In this document: piece by piece, positions 1-10,494 of the stretch | Position numbering within the stretch: position 1 is the stretch's first letter | How the letters are laid out: the number at the start of each line of letters is the position of its first letter | Source of the DNA: Ziziphus jujuba | Taxonomy: Eukaryota; Streptophyta; Magnoliopsida; Rosales; Rhamnaceae | Direction of reading: 5' to 3' | Assembly: GCF_031755915.1 (NCBI RefSeq) | Contig: NC_083385.1 | Location: 2,215,001-2,279,000 of the forward strand | DNA length: 64,000 nt | Position numbers and translations under genes: made by a program | Notes under the pieces: generated by a model | The model's database searches: none | Told to the model about the DNA's origin: nothing | What the model saw: only the letters and a program-made list of their open reading frames with translations

Positions 1-574
1 TGGTCAACTCCTTATCAAACAACTCCTTAGAATATAAAGAAGCTTTCACATCCTCCAATTTTAGGGTTTTATTACTGTAAATCAAAGTCTCCCTAAAATT
101 TTTATACGATGGAGGTAAGGAACGCAGTAGCATTAGGGCCTGATCTTCATCATCATATTTAATGTCCATGTTTGCCAGATCCAACAAAATAGTAGAAAAA
201 TCATCTATGTGTGTTTTAATAGATGTACCTTCAACCATAGAAAGGGTGTATAGACGGTGCTTCGCAATCAGTTTCGTTGTGAGATTCTTTGTGATGTACA
301 AAGATTCCAACTTGTCCCATAAGTCCTTTGTTGTCTTCTGATCAAGGACCTCCCTCAAAACTTCATTGGACAAGCATAGCTGAATGGTGGATAGGGCACG
401 CTCATCAACCTCAGCTTTCTTTTCGGCATCCCACGAAGACGGCATCTGCTCCTTGCCAACCAACGCCTTGTGTAAACCGCTTCCACCACAGAGCCCCAAA
501 TTTTTCTCCAAAATTAGTTTCCCCAAAATGAGTCGCACCGCGAGCTTTTCGGGTCGGGTCAACAAGAATTCGGG
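1..574 (-). mobile_element. Ty1-copia gag fragment, cut by the window edge
   Basis: Reading the minus strand from 574 down to 1 gives one frame with no stop. It translates to a typical copia gag of the UBN2 family: a WDAEKKAEVDERALSTI segment, then LWDKLESLY, a DDFSTILLDLAN stretch, and DEDQALMLLRSLPPSY near the edge. Gag forms the cytoplasmic particle in which the element RNA is reverse-transcribed. Just upstream, around 485-530, the expected start of the domain (an FG.TNFG...LWW pattern) lies in a different frame, so a frameshift is likely there. No LTR, primer-binding site or polypurine tract lies between it and the oxygenase gene, so the 5' end is truncated. Protease and pol, if present, lie beyond the left edge. 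The family call is firm; whether any of it is functional is unknown. Confidence 0.85.
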
Positions 575-732
575 TCACTAACTCTAACACATCCTGATTA
601 GTCCTCCCACCAAATATAATTAATCTGCACACAAACCGCTCTTTGCACTTCACATGTCAATATTCATTGTCACGTGAGATATCTAGATTGGAATTGTTCT
701 CCATTAGGCATTGGCTTAATCAGAGTATGTAC

Positions 733-739
<7 letters not shown>

Positions 740-770
<31 letters not shown>
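740..770. repeat. (GT)n microsatellite
   Basis: About fifteen GT units follow a short AT run. The small open frame across it is a by-product of the repeat. Confidence 0.95.
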
Positions 771-771
<1 letters not shown>

Positions 772-1444
772 GCCAAAAAAAATAATAAATAAAAGAAAAG
801 AAAAAGGTCATTTCGCTTTTTCATGGAAATTTTCAATTAATGCTCTCCGGTTAATTAAGCAAAAACATGATGGAAGAATTTGGGATTACATTATTCAACT
901 TCTTAACCTATATCCATACCATGAGATTAATAAAATTGATACAAAATCCAAATTCACTGCATCCTTCTTAGATAATTTGATTTATAGCATATATATTTTC
1001 TATAAATAATGTTTTTTTTTTCTTAGTAAATTGAAAAGATGATTTCATCATTAAATATTGAAGCAGAATTTTAAATGATCATTATCAACAAGACTATAGT
1101 ACTCTTTTTTTTCTAAATGCTATGAAAAATAAAAAATGAAAATAGATACAAATGTAGACTATAATACTCTTTTCTTTCAAATGCTAGGAAAAAAAATAAA
1201 AATGCATCTATTGTAGTTACACTTGAATCAAATAGTAAAAAAGAAACCATATTAATTATCTTTCCATTAATTAGAATTAACTAGTACCATAATACATATG
1301 ATAATCTTGAAAATAATAGCTATAACTTTCTTGGATCCTTAATTACCAGCAAATCAACCCCAAAATCTACATCCAAAAACAGTCGGAGCATTTTTTCATT
1401 TTTATTTTTATTTTTTGGTGTAGTACTATATTTGCTAATTAGTA

Positions 1445-1448
<4 letters not shown>

Positions 1449-1480
<32 letters not shown>
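1449..1480. repeat. (CA)n microsatellite
   Basis: Uninterrupted CA dinucleotides followed by a short TA run. Confidence 0.95.
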
Positions 1481-1485
<5 letters not shown>

Positions 1486-2731
1486 TTATATGTTTTTAAA
1501 AAATACTCTCTCTCATACTTAAAGTATCACAAAAGGTCAATATCATCCTATCTTCTAACGATTATTTGCCAACAATCGTTACTTCATAAATAGATATTAA
1601 CACAGCTTAATTTTGTTTTTTTTACAAATATTTTCTCCATTTATACATACGGTTGAAACATTTTTGTTTAAACATTGATCGAGATGTGAAAATTTGAACG
1701 CAAGATTATTGATCGAGAAAACTTTATCCAATGGTTGAAACTTGAATGGCAATTGATCATACATTTGGGGAATCGCTATTTTCATGCTAGATACCCATTC
1801 CATGGAATTGTCAATCTTAATTTTGATTTGATTGCCTTAATTTTCGAAGTCTTATAGCCAAATTATGATTAATTACTACCATCAAGAGAGAAGATAAGCT
1901 TCAGTGAGGTCAGCTTTGATGAAATCAGCAAGCGCAGTAAGCCATATGCAGAGATATTGGAAAAGCTCTCATGCTCTTTCAGGCAAAACGACGTAATCAG
2001 TATACAAAAAGTCATGATTATATATTCGCGAAGCAGCTAATCTTAGCACCACCTTCTTCGGTCCTTGCTTACTACACACGCGGTTTTGAGACTTTCGCCA
2101 CCGCAAACCGAACCTTCATCAGGTCCAGGACATATAATTAATTTATGAATCAAGAAATACGTAAGCTTTTGAAGCTTCCTACTTTTGAAAAAGCAAACAA
2201 AGTCTCATAACTCAAAAAGAAAATCCATCATATAACCTAAATGAATTATTTTATTGATCAGCAATTGATTTTGGATTTCAACTTCTTTTGAACATGTTGG
2301 AATATATTGGAAAACTTTCCAATTATTTATTGTTCCGTAACAATCTATTGTTCAAAGGAAGAAAAATATAGTCAGCGTAACAATATGTTATCTTTTAAAT
2401 TTTTAATAATTCATAAAAATGTAACAGTTCAAAAAAAAAATAAAAAAATAATTGTATTAATTATTTGAAAAAAAAATAAGATTTGATTGATTATTAAAGG
2501 ATTTTTAAAAATAAAATTTAAACTAAAATCAATAAACTAAAAAAAAAATAAATTCTAATAAAAATAAACTAAATAATCTAATAATTTTGTAATTGTATAT
2601 AGAGAAATATGTGGAAAGATCTTACAGGCAATAAAGTTTTTATTTAAATATTTATATACGTAGAAAATTTTGAATTATTTTATGCATTTTCGATATGAGA
2701 GATTTTCCAAAAATTCAATTTCAAAACCATA

Positions 2732-2756
2732 ATATATATATATATATATATATATA
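2732..2756. repeat. (AT)n microsatellite
   Basis: Uninterrupted AT dinucleotides in AT-rich intergenic DNA. Confidence 0.95.
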
Positions 2757-3536
2757 AACCATACTTGTCTATTATCTCCTATCAATATAAAACTGATACT
2801 AATATGAAACTAATATTGTTTAATTAATTTTTCAAAAATAATATTTTAACCAATTAAAAACATTAATTTGAAAAATTAATATTTTAGCCCAAGCATAACC
2901 AAAACAAAGTGGGCTGGGCAGAGGTTCAGACTTATGGCTCTTGGGGAAAGGATTTTGCAAATGAGGATTGTTTTATTTTATTTGTTTTTTTTTTATTAAA
3001 AGGGGCAAAAACCCAAGAAGACCTGCAAATGAGGATTATTGTTATTATTATTATATACGTATTTCTAATTGATGGAAAGTTCTAATGACAGTTAGTCGCT
3101 GCGTTGGTTGTTATCCTGATTTGCTTGTTTGAATATTATATATTTGAATTTTCTTTAAGACTTTATATTTTCCTTTTGCGGATAAAATTTAATGCACATT
3201 AAATAAAAAGAATTATTGAGAATCCTCTTTCTGAATAAAATTAAAGAAGAGAATTAAAATTCCAATCTGAAATAGTGATCTGTCCAGCATCACTAGTATC
3301 AGATGGGAGATTAAAACTCAATTCCATATATGGAAAAGCTGAAATTTTGATTAGCAAAATTTCCATATGAGATTACAGATATTTAATTTGGCTACGCATC
3401 TAAATTACTCAAATATACTTCCATTTTGACCGAAAATATGCGAGGGCCCCACAAAGTTTCCATATTTCAAAACTTCATCTCCATTTTTTTTCCCCTAAAG
3501 TTAAAGAAATTCATGAATGGCCTAAATATCCTTTAA

Positions 3537-3543
3537 TATAAAA
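3537..3543 (+). promoter_or_regulatory. Probable TATA box of the DMR6/DLO-like gene
   Basis: A TATAAAA heptamer lies 88 bases before the ATG at 3631, a normal distance for a plant promoter with a short leader. About 110 bases further upstream, at 3425-3431, is a TTTGACC W-box-type site, the target of WRKY factors. A single W-box can occur by chance. Confidence 0.6.
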
Positions 3544-3630
3544 GGCATCTATAAGCTTGGTCTTGGCCTTCACCAAATTAAGGATAAGAGAGGAAGAATT
3601 TAAGAGCCATTAGATTCCAAAGCGTTTGCA

Positions 3631-4724
3631 ATGGCTGCAACAGCAAAACCATTGTTAAGCGACCTTGTTTCAGGTGCGAACCATGTTCCTCCAAACTATG
3701 TCGGACCTGAGAATGATCGTCCAAATCTCGATGAGGTTCATTCATTCGACGCTTCCATTCCTGTCATCGACCTCAACGGCCTCCATGGTCCTCACCGTCC
3801 TGATATAATCAACCAGATAGGCCTTGCTTGCCAAAATTATGGTTTCTTTCAGGTACTAAGTAATTAATTGTTATTCCATAGTCCATTGTATATATATATA
3901 TAATTAGTTTCATTAATATTGCTATGGATCTAGCTTCTAACTATTCAACTCCTATAATATATATGTATGTGTTAATTAGGTGAAAAACCATGGAATTGAA
4001 GAAGATGTTATTAACAAGATGATGAGTGTAGGAAGGGAATTCTTCCATTTACCAGAAAGTGAAAGGCTGAAGAGCTACTCGGAGGATCCATTTAAGACCA
4101 CAAGACTCTGCACCAGTTTCAATGTCAGAACCGAGAAGGTGTCCAGTTGGAGGGATTACATAAGACTCCATTGTCACCCTCTTGAGGATTACATGCGCGA
4201 ATGGCCATCCAACCCTCCATCTTTTAAGTACTACTTAAATGAATTAATTTAACATTAATCTATTGCTTAATTTATAATTAGGTGTTTTAAAAATAAGAGA
4301 CTTAATTAATTATAAAGATATGTGCATCATATATATGCAGGGAAGATGCTGCAGAGTACTGCAAGAACGTAAGAGGGTTAGCAGTGAGATTGCTAGAGGC
4401 AATATCAGAAAGCTTAGGACTAGAGAGGGATTATATAAATAGGGTACTGGGGAGTCATGGACAGCACATGGCCATCAATTACTATCCTCCATGTCCACAG
4501 CCAAAGCTGACCTATGGCTTACCACCTCATGCTGATCCTAACGTCATCACGCTTCTCCTTCAAGACGACGTGCCTGGCTTGCAGGTTCTCAAAGATGGCA
4601 AATGGGTTTCTGTCCAACCCATTCCAAACACCTTCATCGTCAATATCGGCGATCAAATTCAGGTCAGGATTATTTTTAATTGAATTCTAAACTTCTATTT
4701 CAATGGTTTCATTTACGGTTGTCG

Positions 4725-4776
<52 letters not shown>

Positions 4777-5869
4777 ATCCCTTCTTATCCTACCATATTA
4801 GGTTAGACGACAAGTAGTGTTTGTTTACGGGAAAAAAAAAAAAAAAAAAAAAATCACTTTTCTTGCATGGATTGAAGGATTAGAAGTCTCATTTATCAGA
4901 TAACATTAAGCATGCATCAACTAACAAAGGTATAGGGGCCAGAACCAGAGGAAGTTGCAAAAAACAGTTGAAAAATTTTCAGAATAAAATATATATATAT
5001 ATATTTGACCGTCGTTTATCCTGACAATAGTCACATGTCGGTGCCGATTGGGTGATGGCTAGCAGTTTTACGTTCACATTATATGAGGCAAGCAGTCAAA
5101 CATTTTTACTTTTAGTTCAGAAAACTATACCGCCTTTGGAAGTTTCTCCATTGATTTTTTTTTTTTTTCTTTTCTCATTGAAAGTTTTCAGTAGTCAAAT
5201 TGCTAATGATCATTAATAATAATTTTAAATTTTAAGTATAAAATATTGTGATAAATTTTTTTTTCCCCCAATTTATTAAAATTTATTAGTAGTCAAAGTG
5301 GAAATATGTATTAATTAAGGAGGGTTTTATTTAAACAATAATATTGAATGCCCAATTAGATATCCAATTATATTATTTTCAAAAGAAAATTATTATTTGC
5401 TAGAAAAAGAAAAAAAGAATATAAAATTTTGGGATGAGATGCATTTTGATGAAAACGAAAGAAGAAAAGCATACAAACATATGATAAAAGAAATTATCAT
5501 TTATAATAATATATTATGACATGACTTATTTTTTTGTATTGTAAGCAAAAGACTTATTTTTTTGTACTATAATATAATAAAATATGAGTAATATCATAAA
5601 TCTTGTGGTGTGTAATATAACCAAAGGTTATAAGCAATGATCGGTACGAGAGTGTACTTCATCGGGCAATTGTCAACAGCGACAAGGAAAGGATCTCCAT
5701 TCCAACATTCTATTGCCCATCGTACGATGCCATAATTGGGCCGGCCCAAAATCTAATTGACGACGATCATCCAGCCCACTACAAGAGCTTCACTTATCGC
5801 GAATACTATGAAAAGTTCTGGAACCGGGGCCTTCGAACCCAGACCTGCTTGGACATGTTCAAAGCCTGA
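3631..5869 (+). CDS. DLO: DMR6/DLO-family 2-oxoglutarate-Fe(II) oxygenase (salicylate hydroxylase type), 4 exons
   Basis: Exons are 3631-3852, 3980-4227, 4341-4662 and 5627-5869, all with GT/AG introns and compatible phases, giving 344 residues ending in a TGA. The N-terminal DIOX_N region covers roughly residues 40-160, including IPVIDL and VKNHGI. The jelly-roll 2OG oxygenase domain follows. Iron ligands are visible as H220 and D222 (PPHADPN) and H276 (VLHRAIV); R286 and S288 (ERIS) are the 2OG-binding RxS pair. The segments VSSWRDY, EWPSNPPSF and HGQHMAINYYPPCPQP are characteristic of DMR6/DLO proteins, whose usual length is about 340. Known members hydroxylate salicylic acid at C3 or C5 in the cytosol and so dampen immunity. 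Which position this one prefers cannot be read here. Intron 3 (964 bp) holds a (GA)n run and a long poly-A. The gene appears intact, and flavone synthase-like activity is an alternative. Confidence 0.93.
4731..4773. repeat. (GA)n microsatellite in intron 3
   Basis: About 21 uninterrupted AG units lie inside the third intron of the oxygenase gene, about 70 bases after the splice donor. A GAGA-type repeat here is probably polymorphic. Confidence 0.95.
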
Positions 5870-5904
5870 GTTCAATTACAACCGGATCTATAGTTTGCTC
5901 GAAC

Positions 5905-5910
5905 AATAAA
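5905..5910 (+). terminator. Likely polyadenylation signal of the DMR6/DLO-like gene
   Basis: An AATAAA hexamer lies 36 bases after the stop codon, directly before an (ATT)n microsatellite at about 5912-5948. Confidence 0.5.
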
Positions 5911-5911
5911 A

Positions 5912-5948
<37 letters not shown>

Positions 5949-6443
5949 TTTTGGCTTACTACTCTCCCTTCTCCGATTTGCAAAAATAAATTACTTTGTT
6001 TATAGCAAAAAGTACTTGTTGTTTTTCTTTTTTTTCATCCGTGCAGAGAGTAATATACAAGTGATGTGTGTGAAAGCTTCCGTGTTAATAATTGATTGTA
6101 CTAATTTATCAGTAAAATGTCATATTTTCTAATTTATAATATCATTTGCAATTTGCTTGATGATTCTAATTCCTACCAGCAGCTCTTATAAATTTACCCA
6201 TCTTTATCCAATTACTTTTGCAAAGAGACATGTAGCCTTTCAACTTTAAAGCGAAATATATTTCTTTAAGAAAAAAAAAAAAAAAACTTTTAAAGCCGTA
6301 TTAAATTGGTGCTCCAAGTCCAAACGCCATACTCTTTAAAGCCATAATAAATCAGTCCACCAAACACCAAACTTTCCTGCATATGCTATTATCCTAGAAT
6401 TCCAGCAGATCAGGATGATCTGTTCTTGTTCAGCCAGTAACAT
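5911..6443. other. Downstream flank of the oxygenase gene; nothing identified after the ATT repeat
   Basis: An (ATT)n microsatellite (about 5912-5948) is followed by AT-rich DNA without coding potential, up to the left target duplication of the copia element. Confidence 0.6.
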
Positions 6444-6448
6444 AATAC

Positions 6449-6708
6449 TTTAACACACGAAACTACTACAGAAAAGTAAAGAGAGACAAAAGCATGAAAA
6501 TTGAGAAGAAAAAGATGTATTATATCTATAAAATTTATATAACAAAAAACTTCTCTCAGCCTCTCTCAAAAACTTGTATTTTCTATACTGTGTGTTATGT
6601 AATACAAGACTGAAAATGAGCATCTATTTATAATGCTCTCTTTAGAGTTTTTAGGGTTGAAATCCTAGTGGTTTTGGGCTTTAGGAGATAAAAGGCTGAA
6701 CCCCCACA
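6449..6708 (-). repeat. Copia 3' LTR
   Basis: It ends in CCCCCACA on the plus strand, so the element-sense LTR begins TGTGGGGG. It matches the repeat at 15308-15585 with many substitutions. Its inner end is less clear: the right copy has about 20 extra bases (TGATCCTTTGATCACC) with only a weak counterpart here. Confidence 0.85.
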
Positions 6709-6722
6709 ATTCTCCCCCTCCA
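6709..6722 (-). other. Copia polypurine tract
   Basis: The minus strand reads a GGAGGGGGAGAAT purine run directly 5' of the 3' LTR. This is the usual plus-strand DNA primer site of LTR retrotransposons and fixes the orientation. Confidence 0.8.
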
Positions 6723-6745
6723 GCTGCATTTCAAAAACTTGATGG

Positions 6746-8254
6746 TCACCCATCATCTAAACCAGCTATGTCTCCACACAGCTTCAACATCTCTGGTGTG
6801 ACAACCTTTGTAAACATATTTGCTAGATTCTCCTTTGTGTGAATCTTCATCAAGATGAACAATTTATGCTCAGTCACATCACGTATCCAATGATAGCAGA
6901 TATGAATATGCTTTGTTCGAGAACGATTCATTGAGTTCTTGCTTAAATCCATAGCACTTTGGTTGTCACAATGTATCTTGTAGTCGTTCTGCTTGATGCC
7001 CAGTTCATAGAGTAAATGCTTTAACCACATCATCTCTTTACTGGCTTCCGTTGCGACAATGTACTCTGCTTCTGTTGTGGATAAAGCTGCACACTTTTGC
7101 AATCTTGACTGCCATGACACAGCTCCTCCAGCAAAAGTATAAATATAAGCTGAAGTAGATTTCCTACTATCAAGATTTCCTGCCATATCTCCATCTGTAT
7201 AGTCATGTAGAACTGGATCACCTCCTCCGTAACACAAGCATACTTTTGATGTACCCTTAAGATACCTGAGAATTCACTTGACTGCTTCCCAGTGTTCTTT
7301 TCCAGGATTTGAAACAAATCTATTCACGGTACCAACTGCATGAGCAATCTCTGGTCTAATACACACCATTGCATATATTAGACTTCCCACCGCTGAAGAA
7401 TAAGGCTCTGAAGCCCTCTCCTCTATCTCAACTTTAGATAAAGGGCACGATCTCTTGCTCAACTTGAAATGGTTGGCCAATGGAATGCTGATTGATTTGG
7501 CATTCTCCATGCCAAATCTCTTTATCACTTTTTCGACATACTTCTCTTGAGATAGCCACAACTTATGATTCTTTCTATTTCGGACTATTTGCATTCCTAA
7601 AATCTGTTGAGCTGGTCCCAAGTCCTTCATATCAAATGACTTGGAAAGTTCCTTCTTCAGCTGACTAATTTTCATTACATCTTGTCCAACGATCAACATG
7701 TCTTCGACATACAGTAAAAATGCAATGAAGTTTCCATTTAGGAATCTCTGAATATAAATACATTGGTCTGCATCAATCTTCTTATATCCTTGACTTACCA
7801 TAAAAGAGTCAAACTTCTTGTACTAGTGTTTAAGTGCTTGCTTGAGGTCATACAAGTTCTTCGTTAGCTTGCAAACGAGATTCTCTTTTCCTGAAACCTC
7901 AAAACCTTCTGGATGCTCCATGTGAATCTACTCATGTAGATCACCATAAAGGAATGTTGTTTTCACATCCATCTGCTCAAGCTCTACGTCTAAACAAGCT
8001 ACTAAACCGAGAATAACTCATATCGAAGTCATCTTCACCACTGGTGAGAAAATCTCATCAAAGTCAATTTCTTTCTTTTGAAGGAAACCTTTGATGACCA
8101 ATCGGGTTTTGTGCTTCACCACCCATCCATTGCCATCTTTCTTGAGCTTGAATACCCATTTGTTCTTCATTGCCTTCTTTCCCTTTGGAAGTTGAACCAG
8201 CTTATAACTATTGTTCTTCTGCAAAGATTCCATCTCATCTTTTATTACATGCAT
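6746..8254 (-). pseudogene. Copia pol: reverse transcriptase and RNase H (broken)
   Basis: Minus-strand frames at 8254-8018, 7801-7274 and 7237-6746 together spell a copia reverse transcriptase and RNase H. The first has the entry motif MKNKWVFKLKKDG. The second has LLYVEDMLIVG, LGPAQQILGM and EPYSSAVGSLIYAM. The third has DYTDGDMAGNLDSRKSTSAYIY, LSTTEAEYIVATEASKE and CDNQSAMDLSKN. The catalytic YVDD is YVED here, an Asp-to-Glu change that usually cripples polymerisation. Frame breaks occur near 7260 and between 7800 and 8020. The proteins once copied element RNA in cytoplasmic particles; this copy could not do so. Confidence 0.92.
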
Positions 8255-9004
8255 CCATTTTTCTTTGTCTTGATGAGAATTAGCTTCCTAAAAGTTCTCT
8301 GGCTCCCCCTCTTTAGTAAGCAGAATATATTGAGATTGTAGATATCTTTTTAATGGAATACGGCCTCGTTCAGATCTTCGAAGAGGTGTACCATCATTTG
8401 ACTGCTATGATGGTCTTGCAACTTGAGCATCTCCCTGCTTAACATCATCTTCTCTCTCTTATTCTGCTTCTGGTAATTCTCTATGCACCTCGTCATCATC
8501 TATGGCAGGTTGTGCTGGTACTGGATTAGGAACAAAATCATGGGCACTGGTATTAGAAGACTTCATTGGCTTCTCAAAGTCTTCTATAGTCTGTTTTTCA
8601 TAGAATACTACATCCCTGCTGTTGATAACCTTCTTTGCTTTTAGATCCCATAATCTGTATCCGAATTCTTCATCTCCATATTCAATAAAGATTCATGGAG
8701 TCATTCTTGCATCAAGCTTCTGTCTAAGCTGCTTGGATACATGTGCAAAGACTAAACATCCAAATACTCTTAAATGAGAGTATGAGGGATTCTTACTAGA
8801 CCACACTTTCTCTGGAATTTCAAAATTCAATGGTACTGATAGCGATCTGTTAATCAAATAGCAGGTGGCATAAACAGCTTCTCCCTAGAATGACTTTGTT
8901 AACTTAGACATACTGATCATACTTCTGACCTTCTCCATAATAGTTGGATTTATTCATTCGGCTACACCATTATCTTGTGGGGTGCGAGGGACTGTCTTCT
9001 CATA
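8255..9004 (-). pseudogene. Copia pol: region between integrase and reverse transcriptase
   Basis: The minus strand continues the pol reading with interrupted but recognisable segments, for example EYGDEEFGYRLWDLKAKKV and INSRDVVFYEK. These are typical of the integrase C-terminal region and linker in copia polyproteins. Several stops are present. No separate gene is needed to explain this stretch. Confidence 0.8.
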
Positions 9005-9499
9005 TTAAATGACATGTCCTCTATAGTAGACATCAAACTCTCGAGAGGTATACTTACTTCCATTGTCTGAGTGAAGACACTTCAGCTTTTTTCCTATCTC
9101 ACGCACTACCATGGCATGGAACTCTTTGAAGTGGTCTAAAACTTGATCCTTCATCTTTAGGAAATAAACCCATACCTTCCGAGAAACATCATTTATAAAG
9201 GTCAGGAAATATCTATTACCACCTAGAGATTCCTCTTTCAAAGGACCACAAACGTTAGAGTGCACCAGACTAAGCAACTATGATCTTCTCGTTGAAGAGG
9301 ACTTAAATGAGACTCTATGTTGCTTACCATACAAACAATGATTACAATGATCAAACACAGTATCCTTGGAAATGGGGATAAGCTTCTTATTCGTCAAGGT
9401 AGACAATCCTTTCTCACTCATGTGACCGAGTCTTTGGTACCACAGATTTTGAGATACCTCTCCTTCTATAATATTGAGGTTATCTGCATAAATCTTCAC
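9005..9499 (-). pseudogene. Copia pol: GAG-pre-integrase and integrase core (broken)
   Basis: Minus frame 9499-9278 has NLWYQRLGHMSEKGL and DHCNHCLYGKQHRVSF, the zinc-binding pre-integrase domain with its H and CxxC ligands. Frame 9277-9005 has the core with LVHSNVCGPL, YFLTFINDVSRKVWVYFLK and LHSDNGSKY. The first acidic residue, normally Asp in HSDV, is Asn here; the second Asp in HSDNG is kept. The polyprotein is cut just upstream at 9532 by the gypsy insertion and resumes at 13552. Confidence 0.92.
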
Positions 9500-9672
9500 A
9501 TGAGTCTTGTAAAGTGTTCCACAAATATATCTGTCAGGTCCCGTCCAGAATTCCTCCCCGGAACCCTAGACAAGCCCTGATCCCAGGGAAATACCACCGA
9601 ACCTTCCAACGGAAAATCCGGCAGCACCTCCCCTAAGGGATTTACTTACCATAAATTTACCTGCACTGAAAA

Positions 9673-9850
9673 GTACCTTTATTCGGATCTTGCAACTTCC
9701 TTTATCGTGCCAAACCACAATGTCATCTAGTGAGCATTCCATACATCTTGGTACCCTTGGGGTGTATCGCATACCTTGAATCGCGTACTTCCTTTAAGAT
9801 CTCCTTTTTGAACTCAACGATACCCTAATTTGGATTCTCGACTGGCGATA
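9673..9850 (-). pseudogene. Decayed gypsy integrase zinc-finger piece
   Basis: The minus strand shows a diverged relative of the KKEILEEA...MHPGSTKMYRTL integrase zinc-binding segment, with frame breaks. The same remnant occurs at 44481-44660 and 50998-51177, so it belongs to the internal region of this element family. Confidence 0.6.
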
Positions 9851-10479
9851 CTTAACCCTTAAGTCGCTCTTGGAAAAACCATAACATAAAACAAATAATA
9901 AAATATATTTTTCAAATATACCTAACTTGCATAGGCAATTGTTAAAACTCCACATTGAAAATCATATCTTAAAATCCATAGCATAAAATAAAATATGCAC
10001 GCTTGTAATGGAGGTACGTACGACACCTTCTACATGTTACGTAATCCATGATTCCAACTGTCGCCGACACTCTGCTACCAATACAAACCAGGGTGGTTGC
10101 CTATATTGGCCGTCCAATTCCCCGGGCTCGTAGGCAACATGATCATGGGGCTAGCTCTACATGGACCACTGGTTCGCCGCCTCCATATGGTGCAGTATAA
10201 TATTAAACAATATAACATACAAATACATGTACGAACACAAACCAAAAATACTTGAATAAAACACCTTTAAATTTCAAATACCACTTTGAAAAGCATTTAA
10301 TTTTTGATAAACGATCGGAAAAATATTTTGACACCCTCGAAGATTAGAGTTATTCAAACTCGGGCAACGAATTTACTTCAAGGCAAACAGAAAGAACGCT
10401 TTAAGGCAGATAAAACGAGAGATTAGACACGGATGGGATGCACAACAATGCACAGTCCCTTAGGAATACTAGAACCTAG

Positions 10480-10492
10480 AGCTCTGATACCA
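10480..10492 (-). other. Primer-binding site of the nested gypsy element
   Basis: The minus strand reads TGGTATCAGAGCT two bases inside the 5' LTR end, complementary to the 3' end of initiator tRNA-Met. Confidence 0.8.
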
Positions 10493-10494
10493 AC

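Larger units (their letters stand above)
771..3530. other. AT-rich intergenic region, no gene supported
   Basis: Mostly AT-rich DNA with a (CA)n run at 1449-1480 and a (TA)n run at 2732-2756. Around 1900-2125 base composition is more balanced and the minus strand gives short coding-like stretches broken by stops. These could be a decayed gene, but I recognise no family. No RNA gene or complete transposon was seen. Confidence 0.6.

Noticed and set aside
674..1009. 111-codon frame including a poly-Val/Cys run
   Set aside because: It spans the (GT)n microsatellite and AT-rich DNA; no domain.
1597..1803. 68-codon minus-strand frame
   Set aside because: No recognisable domain, no promoter or splice context, AT-rich surroundings.
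1900..2125. Possible decayed gene in a balanced-composition patch
   Set aside because: Short readable stretches on the minus strand are broken by stops and match no family I can name; not enough to call a pseudogene.
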